DNA of 64,000 bases, from contig NZ_LGUF01000007.1 in NCBI RefSeq assembly GCF_001274725.1, forward strand, positions 71,061-135,060, read 5' to 3'. A program made the position numbers and the translations under genes. The notes under the pieces were generated by a model that was not told the origin of the DNA, did no database searches, and worked only from the letters and a program-made list of their open reading frames with translations. The stretch is from Sporosarcina globispora. Its GTDB lineage: Bacteria > Bacillota > Bacilli > Bacillales > Cytobacillaceae. Position 1 is the stretch's first letter; each line of letters begins with the position of its first letter. Below, in pieces: positions 42,084 to 51,277 of the stretch.

Positions 42084-42772
42084 CAGCATTCCCTCCTTCT
42101 AAAAACAGCATCTGCAGCCAGCATCATCAAACCTGCCAATGCAAGTATGACTAAAAAAGTAAAATCATCCCGCTCCAAATAGTAAAAAGGGATAAAAAAT
42201 TTCATCCAATTCACCCATCCATTTGGAGAAAAAACAGCCCAAAACCCCAAGGCCGGAAGCAGCAGCCCCAGAATATTGCCTAAAAACATGGTATATCCAG
42301 GTCTTGAAATGAGAACGGACAATAGGACAGCTAATGCTGCCTGGTACGTCACCAGACTCATGGTCTGAGAAAAAATGAACAGATCAAACTTCTTGGAGAA
42401 AATACTGATAAGCAAAAAAGACACCGCAATACAGACAAACCAGAACACCCATATTCCAAGGAATTTCCCGAATAATATAGCTGAACGTGATGCCCTAGTC
42501 ACCAGAAATCTCATAGTACGCTCGTGGGTTTCTCTATTTATAGTATCGTGGGACAAACCAAACACAAATAATTGGCCAAGCAGCAAAATGACACTTAAAA
42601 GGCCGATTGTGTGGATATCCTCAGCCTCGCCCGCTGTCAGTTCCACTCCTGATGCTAGTAAGCTGGAAAACTTCGCTGCATAATACGAAACTGCAAATAA
42701 AATGGCGATCATAATAATGGATTTAATACTTTTAAAAAGACTTATAAACTCTCTCTTGCATATTACAAACAT
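42083..42772 (-). CDS. ABC-2 type permease
   Basis: 229 residues from the ATG at 42772 (AGGGAG 8 bases upstream; the frame opens at 42820). About six helices; NRETHERTMRFLVTRASRS is the cytoplasmic ABC-2 segment. It is first in the unit permease-ATPase-ydbS-ydbT, divergent from a two-component system that may regulate it. Confidence 0.82.
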   Translation of the reverse strand: MFVICKREFISLFKSIKSIIMIAILFAVSYYAAKFSSLLASGVELTAGEAEDIHTIGLLSVILLLGQLFVFGLSHDTINRETHERTMRFLVTRASRSAILFGKFLGIWVFWFVCIAVSFLLISIFSKKFDLFIFSQTMSLVTYQAALAVLLSVLISRPGYTMFLGNILGLLLPALGFWAVFSPNGWVNWMKFFIPFYYLERDDFTFLVILALAGLMMLAADAVFRRREC

Positions 42773-42842
42773 GCTCCTTGCTCCCTTCAGCCTGATTTTG
42801 ACTAAAGTATAAATACTCAATCTTAACCCATCTGAAATACTA

Positions 42843-42861
42843 CCTTAATTTTTCCTTAATT
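42843..42861 (+). promoter_or_regulatory. 11-bp-spaced direct repeat, candidate response-regulator site
   Basis: CCTTAATT at 42843 region (43-50) and 42854-42861, period 11. A TATGAT -10 at 42886-42891 has no -35, so the repeat, centred near -46, fits an activator site. It lies between the divergent two-component genes and the ABC-ydbST unit. Confidence 0.55.
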
Positions 42862-42924
42862 CCTATATTTTTGGAAATGGAATGATATGATAAGTGTTGA
42901 ACAAACTAGATTAGGAGAATACTT

Positions 42925-43641
42925 ATGCAAGATTCAAAATTATTGCTTGTAGATGATGAACAAGCCATTTTACAGATGTTAAAAACAATCTTACAGCGTG
43001 AACAATTCAAAAATATGGATACCGCCTCAACTGCCGCAGAAGCATTAGAGCTTTGCCGGGCCAATACCTATGATCTCATTCTATTGGATGTGATGCTCCC
43101 TGACCGCAGCGGTTTTGATATATGCCCTTTAATCAGGGAAACGACAGATGCCCCCATCTTCTTTCTGACTGCACGATCCACCGACCTTGATAAACTTTCA
43201 GGATTTGCCCTCGGAGCAGATGATTATATTACCAAGCCATTTAATCCGCTTGAAGTGGCTGCACGAATTAAAGCACATTTACGCCGACATAAAGGAAGTC
43301 AGCCTGTTTCCGTACAAACAATCTATGATTTTGGAAGAATTAAGATCAATACATTAGCAGGAGAAGTTACTGTTGCTGGAAAAAAGCTAGACCTGCCAGC
43401 GCAAGTCTACCAGCTTCTTCTTTTCTTAAGCAAACATCCCAATCAGCTATTCAGCAAAAGCCAGATATATGAGCATGTATGGGGAGAAGCAGGGTTTGGG
43501 GAGGACAACACGGTCATGGTGCATATCCGTAAGCTCCGGGAGAAAATAGAAAACAGCCCAAGCAGCCCCTGCCACATTATTACAGTAAGGGGACTTGGCT
43601 ATAAATTCGTTCCGGAAGGCAGGATTCATGAACATTCATAG
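42925..43641 (+). CDS. OmpR-family response regulator
   Basis: 238 residues. The receiver has D55 in LILLDVMLPD, with a C-terminal winged helix (FSKSQIYEHVWGEAGFG, then TVMVHIRKLREK). Its end overlaps the kinase gene by 14 bases. Likely targets are the divergent ABC-ydbST unit and its own promoter. Confidence 0.92.
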   Translation: MQDSKLLLVDDEQAILQMLKTILQREQFKNMDTASTAAEALELCRANTYDLILLDVMLPDRSGFDICPLIRETTDAPIFFLTARSTDLDKLSGFALGADDYITKPFNPLEVAARIKAHLRRHKGSQPVSVQTIYDFGRIKINTLAGEVTVAGKKLDLPAQVYQLLLFLSKHPNQLFSKSQIYEHVWGEAGFGEDNTVMVHIRKLREKIENSPSSPCHIITVRGLGYKFVPEGRIHEHS

Positions 43642-45346
43642 GCGATTCATCTTTCAATTTTTTGTCCAATTAATTATCGTTTTCGTCCTCTTTTTTATCA
43701 TTCTGATTTCTTTTTGGGCTTTCATTGGATATTCTCTGATGGATATGGAATCCAAACAGGACCTCTCCAAAGCTGAAGATTATTTTGTATCTGATCATGT
43801 TAACTTCAAAAACGGAAAAGCTGTTTTTGAAGTTGAATTGAAATACCTTGCAAAAGAACAGAATGGATGGCTCCTCGCCATTAATGAAAACGGAGAAGTT
43901 TTAGGAACTTATAATATGCCAGGAAAAACCCCTAAAAAGTTAAATGCAAGTGAAATTGCTGCCATTACTTATGGGGAAAACAGTAAAGCACATTATACAT
44001 ACTGGAAGATTGCCAACAAACCACATTTTGTCCTTTTTGGAAAAGAGAAGATTGAGACTAAACTTCTAGAGCGAATATCTCCATTTGTAGATTGGAAGCT
44101 CCAAAAGCTGAACCTTAATGAAGACGTACAGAACGAGCTGAATAGCAAAAATGGATGGGTTCAGCTTATCGACCCTGAAGGAAATGTAACGGATGAATTT
44201 GGAGCCAAGGATCAGCAGAAGAATTATTCAGTCAAGAAGCTGTTCGCATTGCAAGATGAGGAAGGAAGCTCAACAGTATTATACTTCAACCCAGACACAG
44301 AACATGCCATCCTGGTAGGGGTTCCTGCTGATAATAAGGCCTCAAGCCTGGAAAAAAGCTTGTTTGATAGCCTAAACAAAAGTCTCATTATCATTTTTAT
44401 TTTAGCATTCCTGCTGCTTTTGTCCGGAACTCTCTGGTATGCACGCAAATTTGGTGTTCCCCTGCTGACATTAATGAAATGGATTCAAAACCTGGGGAGC
44501 GGACTTTATCAGGAGCCTGCCGATGTTCATGGCCGGCCGGCAACACTTAATAGAAAAGGAAAACTGAAAAGAAAGTTCCGTCTGTATAAAGAACTGATCG
44601 CAACCTTGACTCAGCTTACCGAAACCCTTAAGCAAAATGAAAAACAGGAGCAGAAAATGGCCCAGACAAGAGAAGAGTGGATCAGCGGCCTATCCCATGA
44701 TTTAAAAACACCACTGTCCTCCATTTCGGGGTATGCCCAAATGCTCGCTTCTAATGACTATTCCTGGTCAGAAAAGGAAACAAGGGAGTTCTCAGGGATT
44801 ATGGCTGAAAAATCGGATTATATGATGGACCTTCTGGAAGATTTAACCCTGACCTACCGGCTCAAAAATAATGCTCTGCCAATTGCCAAAGTGCCTACCG
44901 ACTTAAACGAATTCATTCGCCGAATCATCATTCATTACATTAATGATCCAGTCTATCAGGACAGAACATTCAATTTCATTCCTCATCCTGAATCCATTAC
45001 GGCTTCCATTGATCCCAAATGGTTTCAGCGCATTATGGATAATATCATAGCCAACGCGATTAAATATAATCCGCCTGGCACAGCCATTTCCGTTAGGCTC
45101 TCTTCCATAGAAGAACATCTAATTGTCATTATCATTAAGGATGATGGCATAGGGATGGACAGCGCCACACTCGGAAAACTGTTTAGCCGCTACTATAGAG
45201 GAACTCATACTGGCGAAACCGGAAGCGGATCAGGACTAGGCATGGCCATCACCAAACAGCTTGTCCACCTCCATGGGGGTACTATCAATGTCCAGAGCAA
45301 GCCACAAAACGGCACCGCCATTCGGATCATGCTGCCTGTCAACTAA
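43628..45346 (+). CDS. Sensor histidine kinase
   Basis: 572 residues from the ATG at 43628 (GGAAGG upstream, inside the regulator gene). Helices at about 9-35 and 252-272 enclose a ~210-residue extracellular domain. DHp has H357 in GLSHDLKTPL; the HATPase domain shows DNIIANAIKYN and GSGSGLGMAITKQL. It is the partner of the upstream regulator. The signal is unknown. Confidence 0.92.
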   Translation: MNIHRRFIFQFFVQLIIVFVLFFIILISFWAFIGYSLMDMESKQDLSKAEDYFVSDHVNFKNGKAVFEVELKYLAKEQNGWLLAINENGEVLGTYNMPGKTPKKLNASEIAAITYGENSKAHYTYWKIANKPHFVLFGKEKIETKLLERISPFVDWKLQKLNLNEDVQNELNSKNGWVQLIDPEGNVTDEFGAKDQQKNYSVKKLFALQDEEGSSTVLYFNPDTEHAILVGVPADNKASSLEKSLFDSLNKSLIIIFILAFLLLLSGTLWYARKFGVPLLTLMKWIQNLGSGLYQEPADVHGRPATLNRKGKLKRKFRLYKELIATLTQLTETLKQNEKQEQKMAQTREEWISGLSHDLKTPLSSISGYAQMLASNDYSWSEKETREFSGIMAEKSDYMMDLLEDLTLTYRLKNNALPIAKVPTDLNEFIRRIIIHYINDPVYQDRTFNFIPHPESITASIDPKWFQRIMDNIIANAIKYNPPGTAISVRLSSIEEHLIVIIIKDDGIGMDSATLGKLFSRYYRGTHTGETGSGSGLGMAITKQLVHLHGGTINVQSKPQNGTAIRIMLPVN

Positions 45347-45349
45347 CAT

Positions 45350-45376
45350 TAAAAAGAGTGCCAAAGCGCACTCTTT
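45350..45376 (+). terminator. Terminator after the kinase gene
   Basis: AAAAGAGTGC and GCACTCTTTT stem. Confidence 0.8.
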
Positions 45377-45391
45377 TGCTGTATTTTACTA

Positions 45392-45413
45392 TTCAATCAA
45401 ACGTTTGATTGAA
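45392..45413. repeat. 22-bp perfect palindrome, operator-like
   Basis: TTCAATCAAAC and its exact mirror complement. It resembles TetR-type operators, but no TetR gene or promoter is next to it. Confidence 0.6.
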
Positions 45414-45556
45414 ATTTTACCATTTTCTGGATGACGTTTTTTTAATAAATAGTCTTTATATTCCCCTGAGAATTCGAAAACTTAAAGCATAGCCTCATAA
45501 AAAGAAAGCAAACTAAAAACGCAGTTGCCTTATTGACTATAAAGGGGGTGAAAATC

Positions 45557-45688
45557 ATGGCAAAGAATAAGAAAAACCAATCAAATCATAAGAATAATGC
45601 ACTTCCAAAGGATACAGAATATGCGGATGACAGAGAAAATGGCCTCGAAAGAATCGCGTTAAAAGCCCAAAGAGACAACACCAAGTAA
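45557..45688 (+). CDS. Small hydrophilic protein
   Basis: 43 residues, Lys/Asn-rich, with LPKDTEYADD and a helical tail ENGLERIALKAQ. AAAGGGGGTG is 7 bases before the ATG. It resembles the small YfhD-like or spore-type hydrophilic proteins of bacilli; no firm family. Confidence 0.6.
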   Translation: MAKNKKNQSNHKNNALPKDTEYADDRENGLERIALKAQRDNTK

Positions 45689-45695
45689 GCCATAT

Positions 45696-45715
45696 GGGAC
45701 AGGTAAGCTGTCCCT
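45696..45715. terminator. Short hairpin between convergent small genes
   Basis: GGGACAG and CTGTCCC around a 5-base loop. Confidence 0.5.
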
Positions 45716-45815
45716 ATTCACTTCTGGGATTACGGCCAAAATGCACGTGGTATATTTTTCGTGCTTGAGGTTCGGATTCTATATTGGTAATAAAGCGATC
45801 TTTAACCTCCTCCAT
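45714..45815 (-). CDS. Small ORF, function unknown
   Basis: 33 residues (MEEVKDRFITNIESEPQARK onward). GGAGAG lies 7 bases before the ATG. The composition looks coding. It may be the end of a larger lost gene, since the open frame continues upstream for six more codons to a stop. The remainder of 45816-45953 is empty. Confidence 0.4.
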   Translation of the reverse strand: MEEVKDRFITNIESEPQARKIYHVHFGRNPRSE

Positions 45816-45953
45816 CAGCAGACTCTCCAGCTTTTAAGTAATTATCTCCAATAAGGACTGATACAAGCGAACCATATCTAAACTGAAATTGTTTTTGCCG
45901 CCATGGACTGTTAAAATCCTTATTATAAGAATTGAATAAAAGGAGACCTTATC

Positions 45954-46331
45954 ATGATTAACAAAATCGGAAAAATCACCGTATACGTTCAGGACCAGGA
46001 GCAGGCAAAAGATTTTTGGCTGAATAAAATGGGGTTTGTTTTAAAGCTCGAACAGCCTATGGGGCCAAATGCATCTTGGATTGAAGTTGGACCAAGCGAT
46101 GATGAGTTTACGACTTTGGTACTTTATTCAAAGGCAGCCATGGAACAGCAAAACCCAACTGCAGTTGCCCACCCCTCTATACTTTTCAGCACAGCAAATA
46201 TTGAAGCTGCCTATGAACAAATGAAACAAAATGGCGTTGAAGTTGAAGATATATTAAAAATGCCTTTTGGAACTATGTTTACGTTTAAAGACCAAGACGG
46301 AAATAACTACTTATTAAGAGAAGATAAATAA
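45954..46331 (+). CDS. VOC-family protein (glyoxalase/bleomycin-resistance fold)
   Basis: 125 residues. Two beta-alpha-beta-beta-beta modules; ITVYVQDQEQAKDFWLNKMGF starts the first, and FGTMFTFKDQDGNNYLL ends the second. Function cannot be fixed from sequence. AAAGGAGA precedes the ATG. Confidence 0.82.
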   Translation: MINKIGKITVYVQDQEQAKDFWLNKMGFVLKLEQPMGPNASWIEVGPSDDEFTTLVLYSKAAMEQQNPTAVAHPSILFSTANIEAAYEQMKQNGVEVEDILKMPFGTMFTFKDQDGNNYLLREDK

Positions 46332-46335
46332 TCCA

Positions 46336-46391
46336 AAGAGGACCCTAGCATGCTCTGCTGATTGCAATTGCAGCTGTGACGGGTCTTCTTC
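46336..46391. terminator. Terminator-like hairpin between convergent VOC genes
   Basis: AAGAGGACCC and GGGTCTTCTT pair around a long, partly structured loop. Confidence 0.5.
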
Positions 46392-46409
46392 TCCTAATAA
46401 GACTCAAGA

Positions 46410-46913
46410 TTATTCCTCAAACGCTTTCTTCAAAGTATTCAGGTCAATTTTTTTCTCCATTTGGAGCAGTGCCTTCATTACTCTCTCCGCCTTTTCCGGA
46501 TCCTTGCTGCTGATCATTTCGTTTAATTTTGAGGGCACAATTTGCCACGAAACACCAAACTGATCCTTCAGCCACCCACAGGCCTGTGCCTTATCATCTC
46601 CGCCTTCAGAGAGCTTTTCCCAATAAAAATCTATTTCTTCCTGGCTCTCACAATGCACAATAAAGGAGATTGCTTCAGTAAACTTGTACATAGGGCCGCC
46701 ATTTAAAGCTACAAACTCCTGTCCTTCCAGCTGAAATTCCACAGTCATGACTTTTCCCTCTGATGCTCCGCTAAGTTCATGCCTTTCATTCCCATAGCGG
46801 GTAATGGCGGTGATAGCGGAGTCCTTAAAAATGGAGGTATAAAAGTTGGCTGCCTCTTCAGCTTCTGTATCGAACCATAAGTTTGGGGTGATTTTTTGGA
46901 TTTTATGCTTCAT
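46410..46913 (-). CDS. VOC-family protein, PhnB/3-demethylubiquinone-methyltransferase-like
   Basis: 167 residues. KITPNLWFDTEAEEAANFYTSIF is the PhnB-like signature; QACGWLKDQFGVSWQIVP is the second half. The old methyltransferase label for this family is not supported by function. Unknown role. Confidence 0.8.
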   Translation of the reverse strand: MKHKIQKITPNLWFDTEAEEAANFYTSIFKDSAITAITRYGNERHELSGASEGKVMTVEFQLEGQEFVALNGGPMYKFTEAISFIVHCESQEEIDFYWEKLSEGGDDKAQACGWLKDQFGVSWQIVPSKLNEMISSKDPEKAERVMKALLQMEKKIDLNTLKKAFEE

Positions 46914-47013
46914 TTTATCAGCTCCTGTTTAACCGCTTCTTACATCATTTTAACCTAATTTGCTGCTATATTTACTTTTGTTTTAACCGGAGTTTCCATT
47001 GTCCTATTTGTAA

Positions 47014-47043
47014 AGAGCCTGTCACTCTAAGCAACAGGCTTAA
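47014..47043 (-). terminator. Thiamine operon terminator
   Basis: AGCCTGT and ACAGGCT stem after thiF on the minus strand; weak T-run. Confidence 0.65.
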
Positions 47044-47047
47044 CTCA

Positions 47048-48067
47048 TTATCCTAGGAAACGATGATATAGGTTTTTAGCCTGAAGAACGTCTTTTACTC
47101 CATGAACCAGCACTCTTCCATCCTTAAAAATAACCATTCTTGCCTGATCGGCCGAAAATGAAAGCAAATAGGGATTGCTCTCTATTCTGATTCCCTGGGA
47201 CACCAGAACTTTTTCCAGGTAGGCAAAATCAATTTGCTGAAGCGCTGAAGGCCTGATTTGCACTGTATCTCTGCCGCATAGCAGAGCGGTTTTAGTCTGA
47301 TTTTCATAAGCCATGCAGGGATAAGTCGGGTTAGTCCCACAGGATAAGCATTCCGGATTTTTTAAGGAGCTTACATGAATAGAACTAAAATGATTTTTCC
47401 AGATATCAAAAGAGACTAGTTTCCCACGCAGTGATTCGAAGTCTTCTGTTAATATCTTTATTGCTTCAGCAGACTGATGGGACACAACCATCTGTACAGC
47501 CGGCTGAATAACACCAGCCGTATCACAGGTAATTCCTCCGATCGGCAATTTATCCATCAGGCAATTAAGGCAAGGTGAAACTCCCGGCAGGATGGTATAG
47601 CTCAATCCATAGCTTCCAACACAGCCTCCATATATCCAGGGAATCCGGTGCTTTTGAGCTATATCATTGATTACAAAGCGAATATCAAAATTATCTGTTG
47701 AGTCAATGATTAAATCCACACCATCAACCAGCTCTTCCAATTCCTGTATCCCAACATCCATAATACGGGGAATGATTTGGACATCAGAATTAATGGCCCT
47801 TAATCGGTTCGCAGCTGCAATGGCTTTTGGGGTTCTTTGAATGGCATCTTCTTCAGAGTAAAGCTGCTGACGCTGCAGATTGCTCCACTCCACATAATCC
47901 CGATCAGCAATTGTTATCCTGCCGATGCCTGCCCTTGTAAGGGTTTCAGCATTTGCAGCTCCTAAAGCGCCCGCACCCACAATGAGAACATGTTTTTCTT
48001 TTAGCTTTTTTTGGCCATCTCTTCCGATGGGAGGGAATAAGACTTGGCGGGAGTATCGCTCATTCAA
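47048..48067 (-). CDS. thiF: ThiS adenylyltransferase ThiF
   Basis: 339 residues of the E1/MoeB family. The ATP loop is [14 protein letters not shown]; zinc-type cysteines appear in CLNCLMD and CLSCGTNP. It adenylates the C-terminal GG of ThiS before sulfur transfer. The extra C-terminal ~70 residues after the zinc site are typical of longer Bacillus forms. It overlaps thiG by 4 bases. Confidence 0.9.
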   Translation of the reverse strand: MNERYSRQVLFPPIGRDGQKKLKEKHVLIVGAGALGAANAETLTRAGIGRITIADRDYVEWSNLQRQQLYSEEDAIQRTPKAIAAANRLRAINSDVQIIPRIMDVGIQELEELVDGVDLIIDSTDNFDIRFVINDIAQKHRIPWIYGGCVGSYGLSYTILPGVSPCLNCLMDKLPIGGITCDTAGVIQPAVQMVVSHQSAEAIKILTEDFESLRGKLVSFDIWKNHFSSIHVSSLKNPECLSCGTNPTYPCMAYENQTKTALLCGRDTVQIRPSALQQIDFAYLEKVLVSQGIRIESNPYLLSFSADQARMVIFKDGRVLVHGVKDVLQAKNLYHRFLG

Positions 48068-48831
48068 CTAAAAACCATTCCTTCCGCAGGGCTGCTTGCT
48101 GCTGCATAACGCTTTTTGGGCATCCTGCCCGCTTCATAGCCCAAGCGTCCTGCTTCTGTCGCCAGTTTCATTGCTTTTGCCATCTTGACAGGATCCTTGG
48201 CGGAGGAAACAGCTGTATTTAATAGGACTCCATCTGCCCCCAGCTCCATTGCCAGCGCCGCATCTGCCGGACTCCCAATTCCAGCATCCACAATAATTGG
48301 TACGGCAGCCTGCTCAATAATAAATTGAAGATTAACGGGATTGATAATTCCCTGCCCTGAACCAATTGGCGAAGCACACGGCATGACTGCATGGCAGCCC
48401 AATTCTTCCAGCCTTCTGGCCAGCACTACATCATCAGAGGTATAAGGAAGGACAATAAACCCTTCATTTAATAGGATTTCCGCAGCCTTTAGCGTTTCAA
48501 CCGGGTCAGGGAGAAGGGTTTTGCTGCAGCCAATTACCTCGACTTTTATCATGTCACATAACCCTGAGGCTTTAGATAGCCTCGCAATCCTGACCGCTTC
48601 CTCGGCTGTCTTTGCTCCAGCCGTATTCGGCAGCAATTTATATTTCTTTAAATCCAGCTTTTCCAAAAAGTTCGGCTGGTTCGCTTCAAAAATATTCATG
48701 CGGCGTACAGCAAATGTAAGCACCTCTGTTTCAGAAGCCTCTACTGCATCCTTTTGTATATCAAAATTCGAATATTTTCCTGTTCCTAGCAGCAGCCTGG
48801 AGTTAAATTCATATGGTCCAATTTTCAGCAT
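48064..48831 (-). CDS. thiG: Thiazole synthase ThiG
   Basis: 255 residues, TIM barrel. The Schiff-base lysine is K96 in MIKVEVIG, and GSGQGIINP and GIGSPADA bind phosphate. It joins deoxyxylulose phosphate, dehydroglycine and ThiS thiocarboxylate into the thiazole. It lies next to thiS (one-base gap). Confidence 0.95.
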   Translation of the reverse strand: MLKIGPYEFNSRLLLGTGKYSNFDIQKDAVEASETEVLTFAVRRMNIFEANQPNFLEKLDLKKYKLLPNTAGAKTAEEAVRIARLSKASGLCDMIKVEVIGCSKTLLPDPVETLKAAEILLNEGFIVLPYTSDDVVLARRLEELGCHAVMPCASPIGSGQGIINPVNLQFIIEQAAVPIIVDAGIGSPADAALAMELGADGVLLNTAVSSAKDPVKMAKAMKLATEAGRLGYEAGRMPKKRYAAASSPAEGMVFS

Positions 48832-48832
48832 A

Positions 48833-49036
48833 TTATCCGCCTCCTACAAAGTGTACGATTTCAATTCGATCTCCATCAGATAAAATAGTTTCAGCATGCA
48901 TTGATCTTTCTAAAATTTGCTGGTTCAGTTCAACAATAGCGACCTTTTGCTCCAGCCCGAAATGTTCGAGCAGAAGGGAAACGCTAGTAATTGTATCCGG
49001 AAGCTGAATTCCTTCTCCGTTAATAACAACTTTCAT
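48833..49036 (-). CDS. thiS: Sulfur carrier protein ThiS
   Basis: 67 residues, ubiquitin-like fold, ending VHFVGGG with the required terminal Gly-Gly. It carries sulfur as a thiocarboxylate to ThiG. Confidence 0.93.
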   Translation of the reverse strand: MKVVINGEGIQLPDTITSVSLLLEHFGLEQKVAIVELNQQILERSMHAETILSDGDRIEIVHFVGGG

Positions 49037-49050
49037 AATGGCACCCCTTT

Positions 49051-50172
49051 TTACGTATGAACTAATTTATCAAGGCGGGACAGGCTGAATGGGTTTGCTT
49101 GCACCGTTTTTCCTTCCAGGATGTCAGCCATGAGTTCTCCTGTTGCCGGGGCAAGGAGAATGCCATTCCTGAAGTGGCCGGCCGCAATATATAACCCTTT
49201 ATACACAGGATGTTCTCCTAAAAAAGGTTGACCGTCAGCCGATTGAGGACGAATTCCCGTCCAGGCACGCTCCCATTCTGTATTCGCTATATCCGGAATT
49301 AGATTTCGCGCCTTTTCCATCAGCGAAGAAATTCCTCCAAGGGTCACCTTCTCATCAAATGAATTTGCCTTAACGGTCGCTCCCACTACTACTCTCCCGG
49401 ATTGCTTAGGAACGATATAGCATCCATGTGAAAAAATCGTTCCCTGTACAAGCGGCTTCTCTGCGATGACCGATAAGCACTCCCCCTTAACCGGTATAAT
49501 AGGCAGTGAAAGGCCCGACTTTTCAAGAACTTCTCTGCTCCAAGCCCCGGAAGCCACGATTACCGATTCTGCCAGGAATTCTCCCTGGCTGGTTGCGACC
49601 CCATGAACCTTTTCATCTTTTAATATTAATTCTGATACACTGGCATACTCATAAATTTCTGCACCAAGGGCCCTCGAAGCTTTTGCAAATGCAAGGGATA
49701 ATTCATATGCCTGAACCTGGCCATCATTTGGGATATACATGGCGCCAAGCAATTGGCTGGATACGGATGGCTCACGATTGATCAGTTCATCAATGGGAAG
49801 CCACTCAGCCTGCTCACCTGCTTTCCGCTGGCTCTCTATTAATCTTCTTAATTCCAGTTCTTGATCTTTATCAGCTGCCACTTTATACATGCCCTTATTT
49901 TGATAGCCTATATGTACTTGTGATAGATCTTCCAGTTCAGGGATCAGGCTTCTGTACATGGAGCGGCTTTTGCATGCCATACGGAAGAGCGGGCCATCTT
50001 CGTCAAGCTCCGTTTGTGCCCCTAAAATTCCAGCTGCTGCCCCTGAAGCCTTGCCTGCAATTTTCTCCTTTTCCAAAACAGCCACTTTGTATCCTCTTTT
50101 AGCCAGGTGAAAAGCAATGGAGCTGCCGTTAATGCCTCCCCCGACAATTACGGCGTCAAACACTTTTCCCAT
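49051..50172 (-). CDS. thiO: Glycine oxidase ThiO
   Basis: 373 residues, D-amino-acid-oxidase-type flavoprotein. The dinucleotide loop VGGGINGSSIAFHLAKRG is at about 11-28. It makes dehydroglycine (iminoacetate) for ThiG with oxygen. Its presence in place of ThiH points to an aerobic pathway. It lies 2 bases after tenI. Confidence 0.92.
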   Translation of the reverse strand: MGKVFDAVIVGGGINGSSIAFHLAKRGYKVAVLEKEKIAGKASGAAAGILGAQTELDEDGPLFRMACKSRSMYRSLIPELEDLSQVHIGYQNKGMYKVAADKDQELELRRLIESQRKAGEQAEWLPIDELINREPSVSSQLLGAMYIPNDGQVQAYELSLAFAKASRALGAEIYEYASVSELILKDEKVHGVATSQGEFLAESVIVASGAWSREVLEKSGLSLPIIPVKGECLSVIAEKPLVQGTIFSHGCYIVPKQSGRVVVGATVKANSFDEKVTLGGISSLMEKARNLIPDIANTEWERAWTGIRPQSADGQPFLGEHPVYKGLYIAAGHFRNGILLAPATGELMADILEGKTVQANPFSLSRLDKLVHT

Positions 50173-50174
50173 CG

Positions 50175-50795
50175 TTACCCCTCCTCATTTAATTTCATTG
50201 AAAATAGCTTTGCTGCCTCTAATGGGTCCTTTGCCTGCAAAATCCCTGACATCACGGCAATGCCATCGGCTCCTGACATCACTACTTCAGGGACGTTCCC
50301 ATGATTTATGCCGCCAATAGCGACTACAGGGATATCACAACTCTTTTTAACAGCATCCAGAGCTGCAATTCCTCTTGGCGGGACTCCCTTTTTAGACTCT
50401 GTCGGATAAATATGGCCAAACAGGAGATAGTCTGCTCCATGTAGTGCTGCCTCTTCAGCTTCCTCAGGAGAATGCACAGAGCAGCCGATTAGGATATCAG
50501 GAAAATGCATTTTGACCACATGGACTGACAGACTGTGATAAGCAAGCTGCACCCCTGTTTTAAATGCCCACGCAACATCCGCCCGATCATTAATGACGAT
50601 TTTATTAACAGGGATTCCTTTTTTAAGAAGCAGCTGTATCCCTGTATATAGTTCCCTTGAGGTCCGATGTTTCTCCCGCAAGTGAAACTTGTCTGCAAAG
50701 GGTTCCACTTCACCTGCTATTTCTGCAAAAGCTTCCAAAGACAGTTTTCCATCCGATATAACATGCAGCTTTCTGCCTTTCATAATATTTTTCAA
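50175..50795 (-). CDS. tenI: Thiazole tautomerase TenI
   Basis: 206 residues from a TTG at 50795, the only start near the GGAGG at 50807-50811; the ATG at 50783 is 23 bases away. The ThiE-like barrel shows GCSVHSPEEAEEA, YLLFGHIYPTESKKGVPPRG and AIGGI. It converts the ThiG product to the aromatic carboxythiazole. It is first in the operon and directly follows a TPP riboswitch. Confidence 0.85.
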   Translation of the reverse strand: MKNIMKGRKLHVISDGKLSLEAFAEIAGEVEPFADKFHLREKHRTSRELYTGIQLLLKKGIPVNKIVINDRADVAWAFKTGVQLAYHSLSVHVVKMHFPDILIGCSVHSPEEAEEAALHGADYLLFGHIYPTESKKGVPPRGIAALDAVKKSCDIPVVAIGGINHGNVPEVVMSGADGIAVMSGILQAKDPLEAAKLFSMKLNEEG

Positions 50796-50802
50796 ATAAA
50801 AA

Positions 50803-50824
50803 GCCACCTCCATATGGAAGCGGC
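50803..50824 (-). promoter_or_regulatory. Hairpin sequestering the tenI ribosome binding site
   Basis: GCC-g-CTTCC pairs with GGAGG-t-GGC around ATAT. The right arm is the tenI Shine-Dalgarno, so the riboswitch probably acts on translation. Confidence 0.65.
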
Positions 50825-50856
50825 AGTCCGGGGCCATTTTATATCCCCGAAACTCC

Positions 50857-50945
50857 ACTTCCCTCCGCTGGCATTTATCCAGATCAGGTTCCAAGGGTCT
50901 TAAAGCTAACGCTTTACTCTCAGCCTGCAGCAGGCACCCCTAGCG
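50857..50945 (-). ncRNA. TPP riboswitch upstream of tenI
   Basis: Contains CTAGGGGTGCC, GCTGAGA, ACCCTTGGAACCTGATCTGG, and GCCAGCGGAGGGAAGT, the conserved THI-element blocks in order. It should repress the thiazole genes when thiamine pyrophosphate is high. Confidence 0.95.
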
Positions 50946-50980
50946 GACATTCCTTCTATTAAAATATGAAATGCTGTATT

Positions 50981-51136
50981 CTACTGATAAACTCTTCCAC
51001 CTGCTTGTTTGAATTCCTCAGCTTTTTCTTCCAAGACCTTTACATCAGGCCTAGATCCCTCCTCATAAACTTTTTTGCTGCCAGCAAAGCTTGACAAAAT
51101 GGAAATACTGTCTTGATTTAATGAACTTGCAGTCAT
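50981..51136 (-). pseudogene. thiC: In-frame internal-deletion remnant of thiC
   Basis: 51 codons against roughly 500-600 for ThiC. Residues about 18-34 (SFAGSKKVYEEGSRPDV) match the ThiC N-terminus (GSKKVYVEGSR-type), and residues 35-51 (LEEKAEEFKQAGGRVYQ) match its extreme C-terminus. The Cys-rich Fe-S region and active site are gone. Start, ribosome binding site (GGAGAG, 8 bases) and stop remain, behind an intact TPP riboswitch. The pyrimidine branch must come from elsewhere or from uptake. Confidence 0.82.
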
Positions 51137-51202
51137 TGTTAAATCTCTCCCTTTTTAAAAATATTGGGACGAGATCTAGAACCAAGGAAGTACCGGATAT
51201 GT

Positions 51203-51236
51203 AAAAAAGCCGGTCCAAAATGAATGGACCGGCTTT
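51203..51236 (-). terminator. Riboswitch expression-platform terminator
   Basis: AAAGCCGGTCCA and TGGACCGGCTTT with a six-T run, between the second TPP aptamer and the thiC remnant. Confidence 0.9.
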
Positions 51237-51277
51237 AACCGCAGATGTTCAGCACAAAAAATTTTTTTGCACATACT

